From contig JAAYKH010000031.1 of the NCBI GenBank assembly GCA_012522475.1, forward strand, positions 1 to 64,000: a stretch of DNA of 64,000 nt, read 5' to 3'. Source of the DNA: Chloroflexota bacterium. GTDB taxonomy: Bacteria > Chloroflexota > Anaerolineae > Anaerolineales > Anaerolineaceae. The position numbers were made by a program, and so were the translations under genes. How positions within the stretch are numbered: position 1 is the first letter of the stretch; each line of letters starts with the position of its first letter. Below the pieces are notes generated by a model. The model was not told the origin of the DNA. It saw only the letters and a program-made list of their open reading frames with translations, and ran no database searches. Positions 26,999-36,691 of the stretch are shown here, one piece after another.

Positions 26999-27431
26999 CC
27001 ACCTTTGCCTCTTTGACACTATTTTCATTCACAATTAAATAATCCTGCAGTAAGATACTGGCAGCCAGGTCATCTAAATGGCCCCGGCGCTTTTTTCTGG
27101 AAACCCCCAACTCAATCCGACTCTGGAGGGCCGCTCGTGTGGTTCCACTTTCATCCCACAAAACAACGGTTAGCCCCGTTTTAGAACGCAAACAATCTGC
27201 TAATCGCTGCGACTTTCGAGCTTGATGCCCAACATCGCCATTAGCATCCAGGGCTTGCCCAACCACAATCAAAGCAACGCCTTCGTTTTTAGCAATTTCA
27301 ACGATTCTTTCAGCGTCCAATTTACGCGCCTGGTGTTTAATGATGCACAGTGGTCGGGCAATGGTTCCTGTTGGGTCACTGATCGCGACGCCAATTCTTT
27401 TATCACCGGGGTCAATAGCCAAAATCTTCAT
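26982..27431 (-). CDS. ruvX: Putative Holliday junction resolvase RuvX/YqgF
   Basis: From ATG 27431 the protein begins MKILAIDPGDKRIGVAISDP, the exact start of the RuvX family. It continues with GVALIVVGQALDANG and VVLWDESGTTRAALQ, and DDLAASILLQDYL carries the C-terminal acidic residues. In other bacteria this nuclease acts in rRNA processing and recombination. Upstream in-frame codons to 27488 would add 19 residues not found in the family. The spacing sequence before the ATG is weak (ACTTAAAG). It is co-directional and overlapping with mltG, a common pairing. Confidence 0.9.
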   Translation of the reverse strand: MKILAIDPGDKRIGVAISDPTGTIARPLCIIKHQARKLDAERIVEIAKNEGVALIVVGQALDANGDVGHQARKSQRLADCLRSKTGLTVVLWDESGTTRAALQSRIELGVSRKKRRGHLDDLAASILLQDYLIVNENSVKEAKVDDEQS

Positions 27432-27528
27432 CTTTAAGTAGTGAATAGCTCTAAAAAATTTCCAGTATGAAATAGATGCAATCGCCAAGCATCTAAAAAT
27501 TATACATGATTGTTGGGTTAAAACACAA

Positions 27529-27561
27529 AAGTTCCCGGTTAAAAAGCTGATGCGGGAACTT
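27529..27561 (-). terminator. Terminator of the tkt-rpiB-pgi operon
   Basis: AAGTTCCCG (27529-27537) and CGGGAACTT (27553-27561) form a 9 bp stem with a 15-base loop. On the minus strand it is followed by a T-rich tract (TTGTGTTTT), about 20 bases after the pgi stop. Confidence 0.65.
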
Positions 27562-27582
27562 GATTATAAAGATGGCTGCGAA

Positions 27583-29238
27583 TCACACAAATTCCAGGGC
27601 GTGTTCAGAAGGTAAATGTATCCGAATGACTCGCCGGTTTCGCGCCTGAAGTGCTTCCAGATCGCCGAGTGCCTGGGCACGAGCCAGGGTACCGAAGGAA
27701 TACATTTCACCTGGGATTTCAAGGTCGGCGGCATCGTCCTGAGTGATCTGAATGAACAGTCCATGCTTAGTGCCACCCTTGTGCAGTTGGCCCGTTGAGT
27801 GCAAAAAACGGGGACCAAATCCGAGGGTGGTCGCGCACCCGGTCCGCGCCAAAAGGGCTTTCCTCAGTGCCGTCAAACGGGTTTCGTTGTCAGTGTTTCG
27901 CGGTAAATAGGCATTAATGGCAATGTAATCGCCTGATTCAGCCTGTTCAGTAAAGGCAACAATCACCGCCAGTAAGGATTCACAAGTATCAAGCCCAGCA
28001 AAAGGCTGCCCAAATATTTTTACACCTTTTTCTTCCCAAAGTGGGTCGGGTTCTTCTAACACGTGTTTGTTCTTAACAGCGGTCAGCTTTTGTTTTGTGC
28101 GCTCTTTGCTATCCTGAACATCGGGCTGGTCAAACGCGTTCACTTTCATGAGGCTGCAGGCGATAGCAGTCGCGAATTCCCAGCAATACATTTGGGCCGC
28201 CAGGTCATAAAGACCATCCCATTGCAAAACCAGAACGGGTTGCTCGACTTCTTCTAAAGCGGTAATGAAATCATCTTGCGAGCCAGAAGATCTCAGGTAA
28301 ACAAACAAACGATCCTGGGCATAGTCAGCGGCACCAATTTTTGGTTCGTCTACGACAGGCAGAATACCCCACCCTTCTTTTCCGCTGCTCTCTGCAATCA
28401 ACTGCTCCAACCAGGCACCGATCGGTGCAATGTTTTCATCTGTCAGGAGGGTCAATTTATCTTTACCCTGTATTGCCCCAACACCCATGATGACCCCCAG
28501 CAATGCACCAGGATTATTCCTGATGGACGTCGTTGGCAAACATCGTTCGGCCATTTTTTGTGCTCGTATTAAGAATTCATGGATATCAATACCAATTAAT
28601 GCTGCTGGCACAAGACCAAAATGGGTCAAAGCAGAATATCGTCCCCCAACGTTCGGGTCGGCTGTAAATACCGCCCTGAAACCCAGGCGCTTACCCAATT
28701 TTGCCAGGTAGCTGCCAGGGTCGGTGATGGCAATGAAATGTGCTGCCCACGTTTTCCCGAGTACTTTTTCAGCCATCTCACAAAAATAGGCGAAAAGTGC
28801 CAACGGCTCACTGGTGGTTCCCGATTTACTGGACAGGATGAATAAGGTTTTCGAATAATCGATCCATTTTTCTACCTCGCTGATTTGCGCAGGGACAGTT
28901 GAATCGATAATTTTTAATTCCAATCCTTCGCTCTGGTCTCCCAATATCAGGCTCATGGTCTCGGGTGCAAGTGAAGAACCACCCATGCCCAATACCAGAG
29001 CTTTGGTGAACCTTTCGTTTTTGCAAGCTTCAACAAATGCTTGAATCTCGGGGATAGCTATCTGACTTAAGATAGGTAAATCGCGCCAACCCAAACGAGT
29101 TTGAATTTCAGTCTGGTGTTCAGGCTCGCTTTTCCACAGTGTGGGATCGTTTCGGAAAATCCTTTCCAAGACGCGATCTTTTTCAAGCCGCTGAAGGTGT
29201 TCCTGAACTGGGTCCGCCAGTGAGCCTAGCTTTTCCAA
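27583..29238 (-). CDS. pgi: Glucose-6-phosphate isomerase (long Chloroflexi-type)
   Basis: A 551-residue protein with the two SIS-like sugar isomerase subdomains. LVLGMGGSSLAPETMSLILG and FILSSKSGTTSEPLALFAYF bind the phosphate; AVFTADPNVGGRYSALTHFG follows, and TLGFGPRFLHSTGQLHKGG gives the C-terminal signature with catalytic His and Lys region. It interconverts glucose-6-P and fructose-6-P. This type is often the C-terminal half of transaldolase-Pgi fusions; here no transaldolase part is attached. The start is TTG 29238, immediately after the rpiB stop TAG, with GGAG eight bases upstream. Confidence 0.88.
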   Translation of the reverse strand: MEKLGSLADPVQEHLQRLEKDRVLERIFRNDPTLWKSEPEHQTEIQTRLGWRDLPILSQIAIPEIQAFVEACKNERFTKALVLGMGGSSLAPETMSLILGDQSEGLELKIIDSTVPAQISEVEKWIDYSKTLFILSSKSGTTSEPLALFAYFCEMAEKVLGKTWAAHFIAITDPGSYLAKLGKRLGFRAVFTADPNVGGRYSALTHFGLVPAALIGIDIHEFLIRAQKMAERCLPTTSIRNNPGALLGVIMGVGAIQGKDKLTLLTDENIAPIGAWLEQLIAESSGKEGWGILPVVDEPKIGAADYAQDRLFVYLRSSGSQDDFITALEEVEQPVLVLQWDGLYDLAAQMYCWEFATAIACSLMKVNAFDQPDVQDSKERTKQKLTAVKNKHVLEEPDPLWEEKGVKIFGQPFAGLDTCESLLAVIVAFTEQAESGDYIAINAYLPRNTDNETRLTALRKALLARTGCATTLGFGPRFLHSTGQLHKGGTKHGLFIQITQDDAADLEIPGEMYSFGTLARAQALGDLEALQARNRRVIRIHLPSEHALEFV

Positions 29239-29700
29239 CTATGCTTCTCCGGACAATTGACTCTTTTCAATAAGCTTAATTTTCCCAACCCGGCGCAGAT
29301 GACGGGCATCATCGGACGGGGTCGCAGCCAGGAAAGCGGCGACAATATGTTTAGCGAGCTCAGGGCCAACAACCCTGCCACCCAGACATAACATGTTCAT
29401 CTGGTCGTGCTCAACGCCCTGAGCAGCAGAATAAGTATCATGGCACACACAGGCATAAACACCAACAATTTTATTCCCTGCAATACAGGCACCCACGCCA
29501 GATCCACAAATCACAATTGCACGGTCAGCAGTTCCATCTACAATTGCTTTTCCAGCTTTTTCTGCAAAATCGGGATAGTCAACGCTTTCCATTGAATTAG
29601 TTCCCAAATTAATCGGTATATGACCGTAGGCTTCAACCGCCTCCAAAACGGTTTCCTTAAGTGGGAACCCACCATGGTCAGATGCGACAGCAATTTTCAT
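29239..29700 (-). CDS. rpiB: Ribose-5-phosphate isomerase B
   Basis: A 153-residue protein of the RpiB/LacAB family that interconverts ribose-5-P and ribulose-5-P. IAVASDHGGFPLKE at the start, DYPDFAEKAG, and VICGSGVGACIAGNKI with the catalytic Cys, then GVYACVCHDTYSA and HDQMNMLCLGGRVVG. Length and motif order are normal. It lies between tkt and pgi, so the three enzymes interconnect the pentose phosphate pathway and glycolysis from one transcript. Confidence 0.96.
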   Translation of the reverse strand: MKIAVASDHGGFPLKETVLEAVEAYGHIPINLGTNSMESVDYPDFAEKAGKAIVDGTADRAIVICGSGVGACIAGNKIVGVYACVCHDTYSAAQGVEHDQMNMLCLGGRVVGPELAKHIVAAFLAATPSDDARHLRRVGKIKLIEKSQLSGEA

Positions 29701-29745
29701 TTTTACCTTCCTTTAACAAACAAATCAAACACAGTCTTGATCTTG

Positions 29746-31755
29746 CTACTGTGTTCCTTTTACTAATGCCAGGGCTTTTTCAGTCACATTTGCAACACTG
29801 AAGCCGTATTTTTCCATGACCACAGCTATTGGTGCCGAGGCGCCAAAGGTGTCGATACCGATCACCAGGCCTTCTTCGCCGACCCAGCGCTCCCAGCCCA
29901 GGGTTCTACCAGCCTCAACCGCCAAACGTTTTTTAATCGCCGGTGGCAAAACACTGTCCCGATAAGCTTGATCCTGTGTGGAGAAAAGTTCCCATGATGG
30001 GAAGGAAACCACCCGGGAAGGAATTCCTTTTTCAGCCAATGCTTCAGCCGACTTGAGCACCAAATCAACTTCTGAACCAGAAGCCATCAAAATCAGCTCA
30101 GGCTTTTTATCGCCAAAGTCACCTAAAACATACGCACCTTTAAAGAGTTCCCCAGCGTTGGTGTAACGTTGGCGATCAATAATTTCAGTATTTTGGCGGG
30201 TCAATGCCAATGCACCCGGGCCCTTGTGCTGAATGGCATATCGCCAGGCCTGTGCGGTTTCGTTCGCATCTGAAGGCCTTATCGTAATCAAATCCGGTAT
30301 CAAGCGCAAGCTGGTCAGATGCTCAACAGGTTGATGCGTGGGACCATCTTCACCCACACCAATGGAATCGTGGGTAAAAATCCAGATAGAATGGTATTTT
30401 GATAGCGCAGAAACGCGGATCGCGCCGCGCATATAATCGGAAAAGACCAAAAAGGTGCCACCATAAGCCAGCAAACCGCCATGAACCGCCATACCATTGA
30501 CAATTGCACCCATTCCATGCTCGCGCACGCCAAAATGTATGTTCCGCCCTTCGGGATGGTCTGCCTGAAAATCTTGCTGACTCTCAATCCAGGTCATATT
30601 TGAGGGCGCCAGGTCCGCTGAACCGCCCATTAATTCCGGAAGAACATCCGCCAAGGCGTTGATCACTTTACCTGAAGCAGAGCGTGTTGCCAGTCCTTTT
30701 TCACTTGGTTCAAAGACGGGGATTGACGCTTCCCAATTATCAGGTAACTCGCCCTTAATCCGCCGTTCTAACTCAGCCGCAAGCTGCGGGTAGGCTTCCC
30801 GGTACGCAGTGAATTGGTCTTCCCATGCCGATTCCAGTTTTTTCCCATCGGCGACCTTCGCCTTAAAGTGCTCTCGCACATCTTCGGGAACATAAAACAG
30901 CGGCTCAGTTGGCCATCCAGCATTCTGCTTCGCCTGGTTAATTTCGTCCCACCCAGGAGGGCTGCCGTGGGCGCCAGACGTGTCCTCCACAGTCGGCAAG
31001 CCATGCCCAATTTTCGTGCGTACAACAATCAGCGAGGGTCTGGGGTCAGCTTTGGCTGCCTCGACCGCCTTCACCATGGCATCAATATCAAAAGGATCAT
31101 CAACGCGGGAGACATGCCAGCCATAAGCTTCAAACCGGGCGGCACGGTCTTCGGTAAACGCTATATCTGTAGAGCCATCAATTGAAATTTTATTGTCATC
31201 ATAAAAATAGATCAACTTACCCAGTTTAAGGTGCCCCGCCAAAGAAGCTGCCTCAGCGGCAACCCCTTCCATCAAATCACCATCGGTGACCAGAGCATAA
31301 ACATAATGATCAATAATTTTGTGCCCCGGCTGGTTGAATTCAGCAGCCAGGTGTGCTTCTGCAATCGCCATGCCAACGCCATTAGCAAAACCCTGCCCCA
31401 ATGGGCCAGTAGTCACTTCAATACCCGGTGTCAGGTCATATTCTGGGTGTCCGGGTGTAATACTGCCCCACTGCCGAAAGTCTTTCAATGCCTCCAGCGG
31501 CAGATCATACCCTGTCAGGTGAAGCAGACTATACGTAAGCATCGAACCATGTCCACCGGAAAGAATAAAACGATCACGATTGAACCAATTTGGATTCTTA
31601 GGATTGAAATTCAAACAACGCATGTAAATCGCGTATCCAATACCAGCCGTCCCCATTGGTAATCCAGGGTGGCCTGATTTAGCAGTTTGAATACCGTCAA
31701 CCGATAAAAATTTTATCGTATTGATCGCTTTATCAACAATTGATTTGTGACTCAT
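29746..31755 (-). CDS. tkt: Transketolase
   Basis: A 669-residue thiamine-diphosphate enzyme. The N-terminal TPP motif reads [20 protein letters not shown] and [20 protein letters not shown], with catalytic His near GHPGLPMG. The pyrimidine-binding domain has [20 protein letters not shown], and a C-terminal domain follows. It moves two-carbon units between sugar phosphates. First gene of the tkt-rpiB-pgi set, with an extended -10 promoter at 31789. Confidence 0.96.
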   Translation of the reverse strand: MSHKSIVDKAINTIKFLSVDGIQTAKSGHPGLPMGTAGIGYAIYMRCLNFNPKNPNWFNRDRFILSGGHGSMLTYSLLHLTGYDLPLEALKDFRQWGSITPGHPEYDLTPGIEVTTGPLGQGFANGVGMAIAEAHLAAEFNQPGHKIIDHYVYALVTDGDLMEGVAAEAASLAGHLKLGKLIYFYDDNKISIDGSTDIAFTEDRAARFEAYGWHVSRVDDPFDIDAMVKAVEAAKADPRPSLIVVRTKIGHGLPTVEDTSGAHGSPPGWDEINQAKQNAGWPTEPLFYVPEDVREHFKAKVADGKKLESAWEDQFTAYREAYPQLAAELERRIKGELPDNWEASIPVFEPSEKGLATRSASGKVINALADVLPELMGGSADLAPSNMTWIESQQDFQADHPEGRNIHFGVREHGMGAIVNGMAVHGGLLAYGGTFLVFSDYMRGAIRVSALSKYHSIWIFTHDSIGVGEDGPTHQPVEHLTSLRLIPDLITIRPSDANETAQAWRYAIQHKGPGALALTRQNTEIIDRQRYTNAGELFKGAYVLGDFGDKKPELILMASGSEVDLVLKSAEALAEKGIPSRVVSFPSWELFSTQDQAYRDSVLPPAIKKRLAVEAGRTLGWERWVGEEGLVIGIDTFGASAPIAVVMEKYGFSVANVTEKALALVKGTQ

Positions 31756-31788
31756 TTAAAATATTCCTTTCTTTGATTAATCTGGGTC

Positions 31789-31797
31789 ATTATACCA
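31789..31797 (-). promoter_or_regulatory. Extended -10 promoter of tkt
   Basis: TGGTATAAT read on the minus strand, about 35 bases before the tkt start. No strong -35. Confidence 0.5.
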
Positions 31798-31975
31798 TGT
31801 TCACATCAGATATCCTATTTAATAGCAATTAGAACTTGTACTTTCAAACAGATTGGGGGAAAATTCAGGTGCCCGCTCCGTAAGGCTTTAAAGAAACAGG
31901 TGAATGAAGAATAACGCTAAGTCTGAAGTTGCCTGCAAAAGTCAAATGAAAACAAGTCAGTAACAAAGGAAACAG

Positions 31976-32533
31976 GTGAACAAAAAAAGTTTTATCAGCG
32001 TTGCTATCACCTTGGCCCTCATTTGCCTGGTATGGATCATCCTCACACCGATCTTTTTCCCCAACACACAGGCTGATGCAGTTGGTACAGCGCCTCACCG
32101 GGGTTTTTACGCACCTGTTTTCAGCCTGAACACACCTCAAGGTGAAGCACATTCTTTATCGAGTTACCAGGACAGGCCGGTTTTGATATTCTTTTGGGCT
32201 TCACATTGCTCCATTTGCAAGTCCGTTATGCCAGGTTTAGAAGCCGTTTACCAGGATTATGCCCAGCAAGGTTTTGAGATACTGGCGATTAACACCACCA
32301 ATCAAGACCACCTTTCCGCAGCTGAAGCTTATTTTCAATCTCAGGGTTATACCTTCACCATGTTGGTAGATCAGGATGGCTCGGTTTCAGATCAATACCA
32401 AATCCATGCCGTACCGACTTCTGTCATCGTTAATCCTGATGGGAAAATTTCAGACTTAATCATTGGATCAGGGATCAGCGAGGGGTTTTTACGCGCTCAT
32501 CTCGACACATTGTTTACGAAAGGTGGTCAATAA
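31976..32533 (+). CDS. Membrane-anchored thioredoxin-like protein (TlpA/ResA type)
   Basis: A 185-residue protein with an N-terminal signal anchor (about residues 6-27) and a TlpA/ResA redoxin domain: FYAPVFSLNTPQGE, then VLIFFWASHCSICKSVMPGL with the CSIC active site, and the cis-Pro loop HAVPTSVIVNPDGK. It would act outside the membrane in disulfide reduction or cytochrome maturation. It starts at GTG 31976 after AAAGGAAACAG. The next gene, an Lgt-like-FolK fusion, begins four bases after its stop. Confidence 0.84.
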   Translation: MNKKSFISVAITLALICLVWIILTPIFFPNTQADAVGTAPHRGFYAPVFSLNTPQGEAHSLSSYQDRPVLIFFWASHCSICKSVMPGLEAVYQDYAQQGFEILAINTTNQDHLSAAEAYFQSQGYTFTMLVDQDGSVSDQYQIHAVPTSVIVNPDGKISDLIIGSGISEGFLRAHLDTLFTKGGQ

Positions 32534-32537
32534 CGTC

Positions 32538-33779
32538 ATGTTCCCGATGATCAATATTGGCCCCCTTGCCATCCAGGCAGCTGGGTTTATTCTCTTGCTG
32601 AGTCTTTTTCTCGGCTTTTATTTAACAGGAAAGTTTTCCACAAATCTTGGTACACATGCCGAGGCTATAGAAAATGGGGTTCTGATCGGGGTAATTGCCG
32701 GTATTCTGGGTGCTCGACTTGGGTTTATGCTCAAAAACCCATCTTTACTGCTAAACAATCCTCTCAACCTGCTCTCTTTGACGCCATCCATGTTAGATCG
32801 CAGTTTTGGCCCCCTGATCGGTATTCTGGCAATTATCATTTTAGCTCAAAAAAAGCATTTGCCGCTCTGGCCAACTTTAGATACCATGACGCCGCTGTTC
32901 CTGTTACTCTATATGGGTGTTCATTTGGCAAACTATGCCAATGGCAATGCCTACGGTACCCCAACCGGGCTGCCTTGGGGCATCTCATTATGGAATGCCA
33001 CCAGGCACCCTGTCCAGGTCTACGCCTTTTTGCTCGGAGCGGCATTATTGCTCGGGTTATTGATTCACACCAAAATGTTGAAAACCACCGGTTTTATGCG
33101 CAGCGGCGTCCTGTTCAATGCCGCGATGGCGGGTATCGCGATGATCACCCTCTTCACCCGGGCCTTTACCGCAGAAAAACGCCTGCTCGGTCGTTTTGAT
33201 GTCTACCAGTTAAGCGCATTTGCCCTTCTACTTGGTGCATTAACTTTGTTATACAAACGTGCCTACCCGGACAAACAGAGAATCAGTGCTATTATTAGCA
33301 TGGGCTCAAATGTAGAGCCACAAGTTAAGTTTTCGCAGGCTGAGAAAATACTTTCAGAACAGTTCCGTATTCGCCGAAGATCAAGTATTTATCAAACAGA
33401 GGATGTTAATCAGCGCCCTGGTGTCCAACCATTCCTCAACAGAGTCCTTGAAATAGAAACGGCTCTGAGCTTTCCAGAGCTGGTCACCCAATTAAAAGCC
33501 ATCGAAAAACAGCTCGGCAGGATACAGGGCGAAAAAACAAGGGTTGCGTTAGATCTCGACATATTAACCTATGGCGATGATGTGTTTTTTAGGGCTGATC
33601 ACCATATTCCCAGCCCAGATCTGTTAAAATATCGTTATCTCGTGATGCCTTTGGCCGAGATGTCTCCAGATTTTCGACATCCAGCCAACGGCATTTCAAT
33701 CCAGGAAATTCTGTATAAAATTACCGATCAGGCTCAAATTATTCGAATTAATGAGGTGGAAAATGGAATTAAAGGGTAA
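32538..33779 (+). CDS. folK: Lgt-like membrane domain fused to HPPK (FolK)
   Basis: Residues 1-245 resemble prolipoprotein diacylglyceryl transferase: GARLGFMLKNP and TPTGLPWGISLWNATRHPVQ match the family's GxRLGY and PTxLPW...RHPxQLYE stretches. The catalytic HGG motif is replaced (DRSFGPLIG), and the Arg of the GRxGNFxN loop is gone (HLANYANGNAYG), so lipoprotein modification is unlikely. Residues about 252-413 are 6-hydroxymethyl-7,8-dihydropterin pyrophosphokinase: SMGSNVEP, FLNRVLEIET, LGRIQGEKTRVALDLDILTY and LPLAEMSPDF equivalents. That part makes the pyrophosphorylated pterin for folate. The fusion would tether FolK to the membrane. SDR (pteridine reductase type) follows with overlap. 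Confidence 0.82.
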   Translation: MFPMINIGPLAIQAAGFILLLSLFLGFYLTGKFSTNLGTHAEAIENGVLIGVIAGILGARLGFMLKNPSLLLNNPLNLLSLTPSMLDRSFGPLIGILAIIILAQKKHLPLWPTLDTMTPLFLLLYMGVHLANYANGNAYGTPTGLPWGISLWNATRHPVQVYAFLLGAALLLGLLIHTKMLKTTGFMRSGVLFNAAMAGIAMITLFTRAFTAEKRLLGRFDVYQLSAFALLLGALTLLYKRAYPDKQRISAIISMGSNVEPQVKFSQAEKILSEQFRIRRRSSIYQTEDVNQRPGVQPFLNRVLEIETALSFPELVTQLKAIEKQLGRIQGEKTRVALDLDILTYGDDVFFRADHHIPSPDLLKYRYLVMPLAEMSPDFRHPANGISIQEILYKITDQAQIIRINEVENGIKG

Positions 33780-34494
33780 AACAGCACTGGTTACAGGCGG
33801 CGGGGTTAGGTTAGGACGGGCGTTTGCCCTGGCACTCGCGCGTGAAGGTGTCAACCTGGTTGTACATTACAATCGGTCGGCAGCACCTGCCGAGGAGACC
33901 GTCCAGCTTGCCCTGGCACACGGGGTGCGGGCGATTGCTCTGGGGGCAGATTTTACTGACCTTTCAGCCGCCCAATCTTTATTTCCTCGCGCCCTCGAGC
34001 ATTTCAATTGCGTGGATATCCTTATCAACCATGCCGCCATCTACCTGAAAAGCACAGGGCTTGAGACGGATATTCGAACCTGGGAATCTCAATTCCGAAT
34101 TAATTTGCATACGCCATTTTTACTCATCCAGGCCTTTGCTAAGCAGCTTCCCAAAAATCAGCCGGGCAGGGTTTTGAACATTGCCGATGCCCAAATTCGA
34201 CAACCACTCCCCTCACATTTTGCCTACCGTCTGACAAAAATTGCCTTGGTTAAAATGACACGCATATTTGCTTGCGAACTTGCACCTGATATCACCGTTA
34301 ATGCGCTGGGCTTGGGCATCATGCTGCCGTTAGCAGGGAAAGAACATGTCGACCTGAGCGCCTATGCTGAACAAAATATCCCTCTCAAAGAAACTGGCAG
34401 TCCGGAAATTGCAGCCGAGAACGCGCTGCACCTGATTAAAAGCGATTTCACCACCGGTGCATTGCTGACTGTTGATGGCGGACAGTATCTGTAA
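33763..34494 (+). CDS. Pteridine-reductase-type short-chain dehydrogenase (FolM/PTR1-like)
   Basis: A 244-residue SDR whose cofactor loop is TGGGVRLG. The TGxxxRxG form, with Arg, is the hallmark of PTR1 and FolM pteridine reductases rather than ordinary SDRs (TGxxxGxG). NHAAIY is the NNAS equivalent; the catalytic Tyr-x3-Lys appears in FAYRLTKIA. It overlaps the end of the folK fusion and stands close to folB and folE, so dihydromonapterin or dihydrofolate reduction is probable; no folA is seen. ATG 33763 has GAGGTGG just upstream; ATG 33751 is a four-codon longer alternative. Confidence 0.82.
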   Translation: MELKGKTALVTGGGVRLGRAFALALAREGVNLVVHYNRSAAPAEETVQLALAHGVRAIALGADFTDLSAAQSLFPRALEHFNCVDILINHAAIYLKSTGLETDIRTWESQFRINLHTPFLLIQAFAKQLPKNQPGRVLNIADAQIRQPLPSHFAYRLTKIALVKMTRIFACELAPDITVNALGLGIMLPLAGKEHVDLSAYAEQNIPLKETGSPEIAAENALHLIKSDFTTGALLTVDGGQYL

Positions 34495-34499
34495 GCCTT

Positions 34500-35207
34500 T
34501 TAGCCACCCGTTGCAGGAATTGCTGCACCGGTGACGGCATCTGAAGCTGGCGACGATAAGTACAGAATTACCTTCGCAATCTGCTCAGGTTTAACCCATT
34601 GATCAAAATTGGCCTCAGGCATGGCCTGGCGGTTTTCAGGTGTATCAATTGTTCCAGGCAAAACACAGTTAACCCGAATGTGGCTGGGTTTCAATTCAGC
34701 TGCCATGCTTTCCGTCAGCCGCAACACAGCGCTTTTCACCGCTGAATAAGCGCCCATCCTTGCACCGCCTTTCATTGAAGCCCCGGCGCCAATCGTCACG
34801 ATCTTGCCCTGCCCCGCTGATAGCATCCCGGGCACAAACGCTGCTGCAGCATTTAATAAGGGGGTCACATTGAGAGCTATCATGTGAGCCCAGGTATCCG
34901 TAGTGATCTCATCCACCCGTTGCCCCATAGAGAAACCACCTACCGTATTCACCAACACGTCCACGGGCTCCAGTCTGGAAATAATTTCCCCAGCCACCTG
35001 GAACATTGCCTCGCGATCCGTGGAATCTATGCCTTCAAAAAAGTGCACACCTTTAGAGTCGTGGCCAAAAATACTTTCCAATCGCCCCTGGCGATGATCC
35101 AGAGCACATACGGTACCGTCCTTTTCTAAAAACGCGTTTACGACCGCCCGCCCCAAATTCCCTGCGGCGCCAGTGACCACGATGATTCGATTTTCAAAAT
35201 CCGACAT
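34500..35207 (-). CDS. Short-chain dehydrogenase/reductase
   Basis: A 235-residue SDR with TGAAGNLG (TGxxGxLG cofactor loop), VDVLVNTVGGF and the active-site Tyr-x3-Lys in GAYSAVKSA, followed by IRVNCVLPGTIDTP. It is a classical NAD(P)-dependent oxidoreductase; the substrate cannot be deduced. It is convergent with the pteridine reductase gene, five bases apart, and transcribed with the glycosyltransferase upstream. It lacks the PTR-type Arg in the cofactor loop, so it is a different branch. Confidence 0.85.
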   Translation of the reverse strand: MSDFENRIIVVTGAAGNLGRAVVNAFLEKDGTVCALDHRQGRLESIFGHDSKGVHFFEGIDSTDREAMFQVAGEIISRLEPVDVLVNTVGGFSMGQRVDEITTDTWAHMIALNVTPLLNAAAAFVPGMLSAGQGKIVTIGAGASMKGGARMGAYSAVKSAVLRLTESMAAELKPSHIRVNCVLPGTIDTPENRQAMPEANFDQWVKPEQIAKVILYLSSPASDAVTGAAIPATGG

Positions 35208-35237
35208 TTCATTTTCCTTTCAACAGTCCCTTTAGGC

Positions 35238-36638
35238 TCATTCGATTGGCGCAATCAGGGTATCCGCCAACCAGGCCTCCCATTCCTGAGCAGAAATATG
35301 CTGTTGAGAAGCCTCCTGCTGGGTAAAGCTTTGTGACTCACGCGCCAAGGCGACCAACGCCTGATCGTGAAAATACTCGCCACGAAAATCATGATAGATG
35401 CGCTCACCGGTCAAGAAGCACCAGGGTGCCAGGCTATACAATTGATCTGGCGCTGGTTGGGGAGGTATAAATTGGAGCGACTGACGCTTTTGAGACCGGG
35501 TAATAATTTCACCATAGGTTGAAACCTGGCGATGATAATTGAGATGTTCCTGTAAATAAGGCAGTACGTCCGAATGGTTTTCTCTGCGCCCGGCTAAAAT
35601 AGCCAGTACACGGTTAACCGCGCCCTCGGTGTCGCCAAAATCAACCTTGTCGATCAGGTGGTCTGGCAACAAAGTGCGATGAACGCCGACCTGTGCAACG
35701 ATACTGGGCGTTCCACACGCCAGGGATTCATAGGCCACATTGCCAAAAGTCTCCACAAAGCTCCCCAGGCACAGAGTCGCACGACCCAGGCTATAAAGTG
35801 CCGCCATCTGCTCCTGGGCCAGCCAAGGAATAAAAACAAAGTGTTCGCGTACGCCCAGTTCGTCCATCAGCGTCATCATCTGCTGATAAAAATCGGCCTC
35901 GCCACCGGAGACCATTGATTGAATCCACTCGGGGATCAATACCTTCACCCGTTGCAGCCCATGTTGATGCACTAATCGGTCGACCACTTTGATCGTTTCA
36001 GGCAGCCCCTTGCCTGGCTCTGGGCGATGGGGGTGCAGAAGGATGAGATCATCTTGCGGATTTACTTTCAGGCGTGCAGCCAGAGCAGAATAATCAACCA
36101 GTTTAAACACCTCGAGATCGATTCCATTGTTTACCAGATGCATGCGCTCTTGCAAGCCGGGATAAAAGCGGCCCGCAGTTGAGCGAATAACATCGTAAGA
36201 AAACTGCGAGATGCAGATTACATCATCAGCCTTGCCAACAAACGTCCCCAGAACGGATTCCGGGTAGATATTGTCGCGAAACGATGTCACGGTTGGAATG
36301 TGCGCATACACATCCGAAATCAGGAATTCGCCATCATGAATATAAAACCGATCAGCGGTTTGTAAATGATATGAAATGCGTTCAACAATCAACCCCAAAT
36401 CCGCACCACTGATGGCATAGGGCTGCGGAAAAGGCAGATGAAAAGGTAAAATTGGCAGCACATGAACATTTTTAGCCCATTCAAAGCCCGTGGAATGCGG
36501 CTGGCTTTGAGCGCACAAAATTTTTACAGCATGTCCCTCCTGCCCCAATAAACGGGTAATGTGATAAAGATGCTTCGAAGCGCCACCGGTGATTACATCC
36601 GGGAAAATCGGGTTAATAGAAAAAGCGACGATTTTCAT
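35238..36638 (-). CDS. GT4-family glycosyltransferase
   Basis: A 466-residue retaining glycosyltransferase with two Rossmann lobes. The N-terminal lobe has AFSINPIFPDVITGGASKHL; the C-terminal lobe has LHPHRPEPGKGL and the E-x7-E motif ETFGNVAYESLACGTPSI. It transfers an NDP-sugar (usually) onto an acceptor glycan or lipid; neither partner is evident. The last roughly 100 residues after the GT-B fold form an extra helical region. It shares a transcript with the SDR at 34500. Confidence 0.85.
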   Translation of the reverse strand: MKIVAFSINPIFPDVITGGASKHLYHITRLLGQEGHAVKILCAQSQPHSTGFEWAKNVHVLPILPFHLPFPQPYAISGADLGLIVERISYHLQTADRFYIHDGEFLISDVYAHIPTVTSFRDNIYPESVLGTFVGKADDVICISQFSYDVIRSTAGRFYPGLQERMHLVNNGIDLEVFKLVDYSALAARLKVNPQDDLILLHPHRPEPGKGLPETIKVVDRLVHQHGLQRVKVLIPEWIQSMVSGGEADFYQQMMTLMDELGVREHFVFIPWLAQEQMAALYSLGRATLCLGSFVETFGNVAYESLACGTPSIVAQVGVHRTLLPDHLIDKVDFGDTEGAVNRVLAILAGRRENHSDVLPYLQEHLNYHRQVSTYGEIITRSQKRQSLQFIPPQPAPDQLYSLAPWCFLTGERIYHDFRGEYFHDQALVALARESQSFTQQEASQQHISAQEWEAWLADTLIAPIE

Positions 36639-36658
36639 CTCACCTCTGAACTTGTTTT

Positions 36659-36667
36659 TGGTACAAT
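36659..36667 (+). promoter_or_regulatory. Extended -10 promoter of folB
   Basis: TGGTACAAT (36659-36667), an extended -10 with one mismatch, 25 bases before ATG 36692, in the 53-base divergent gap between the glycosyltransferase gene and folB. Confidence 0.45.
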
Positions 36668-36691
36668 TATATCCACAGGAATAAACGATTT

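Noticed and set aside
32538-33779. Active prolipoprotein diacylglyceryl transferase
   Set aside because: The His of HGG and the Arg of the GRxGN loop are replaced, so enzyme activity is not supported.
34500-35207. Second pteridine reductase
   Set aside because: Its cofactor loop is TGAAGNLG without the diagnostic Arg, so only a general SDR call is justified.
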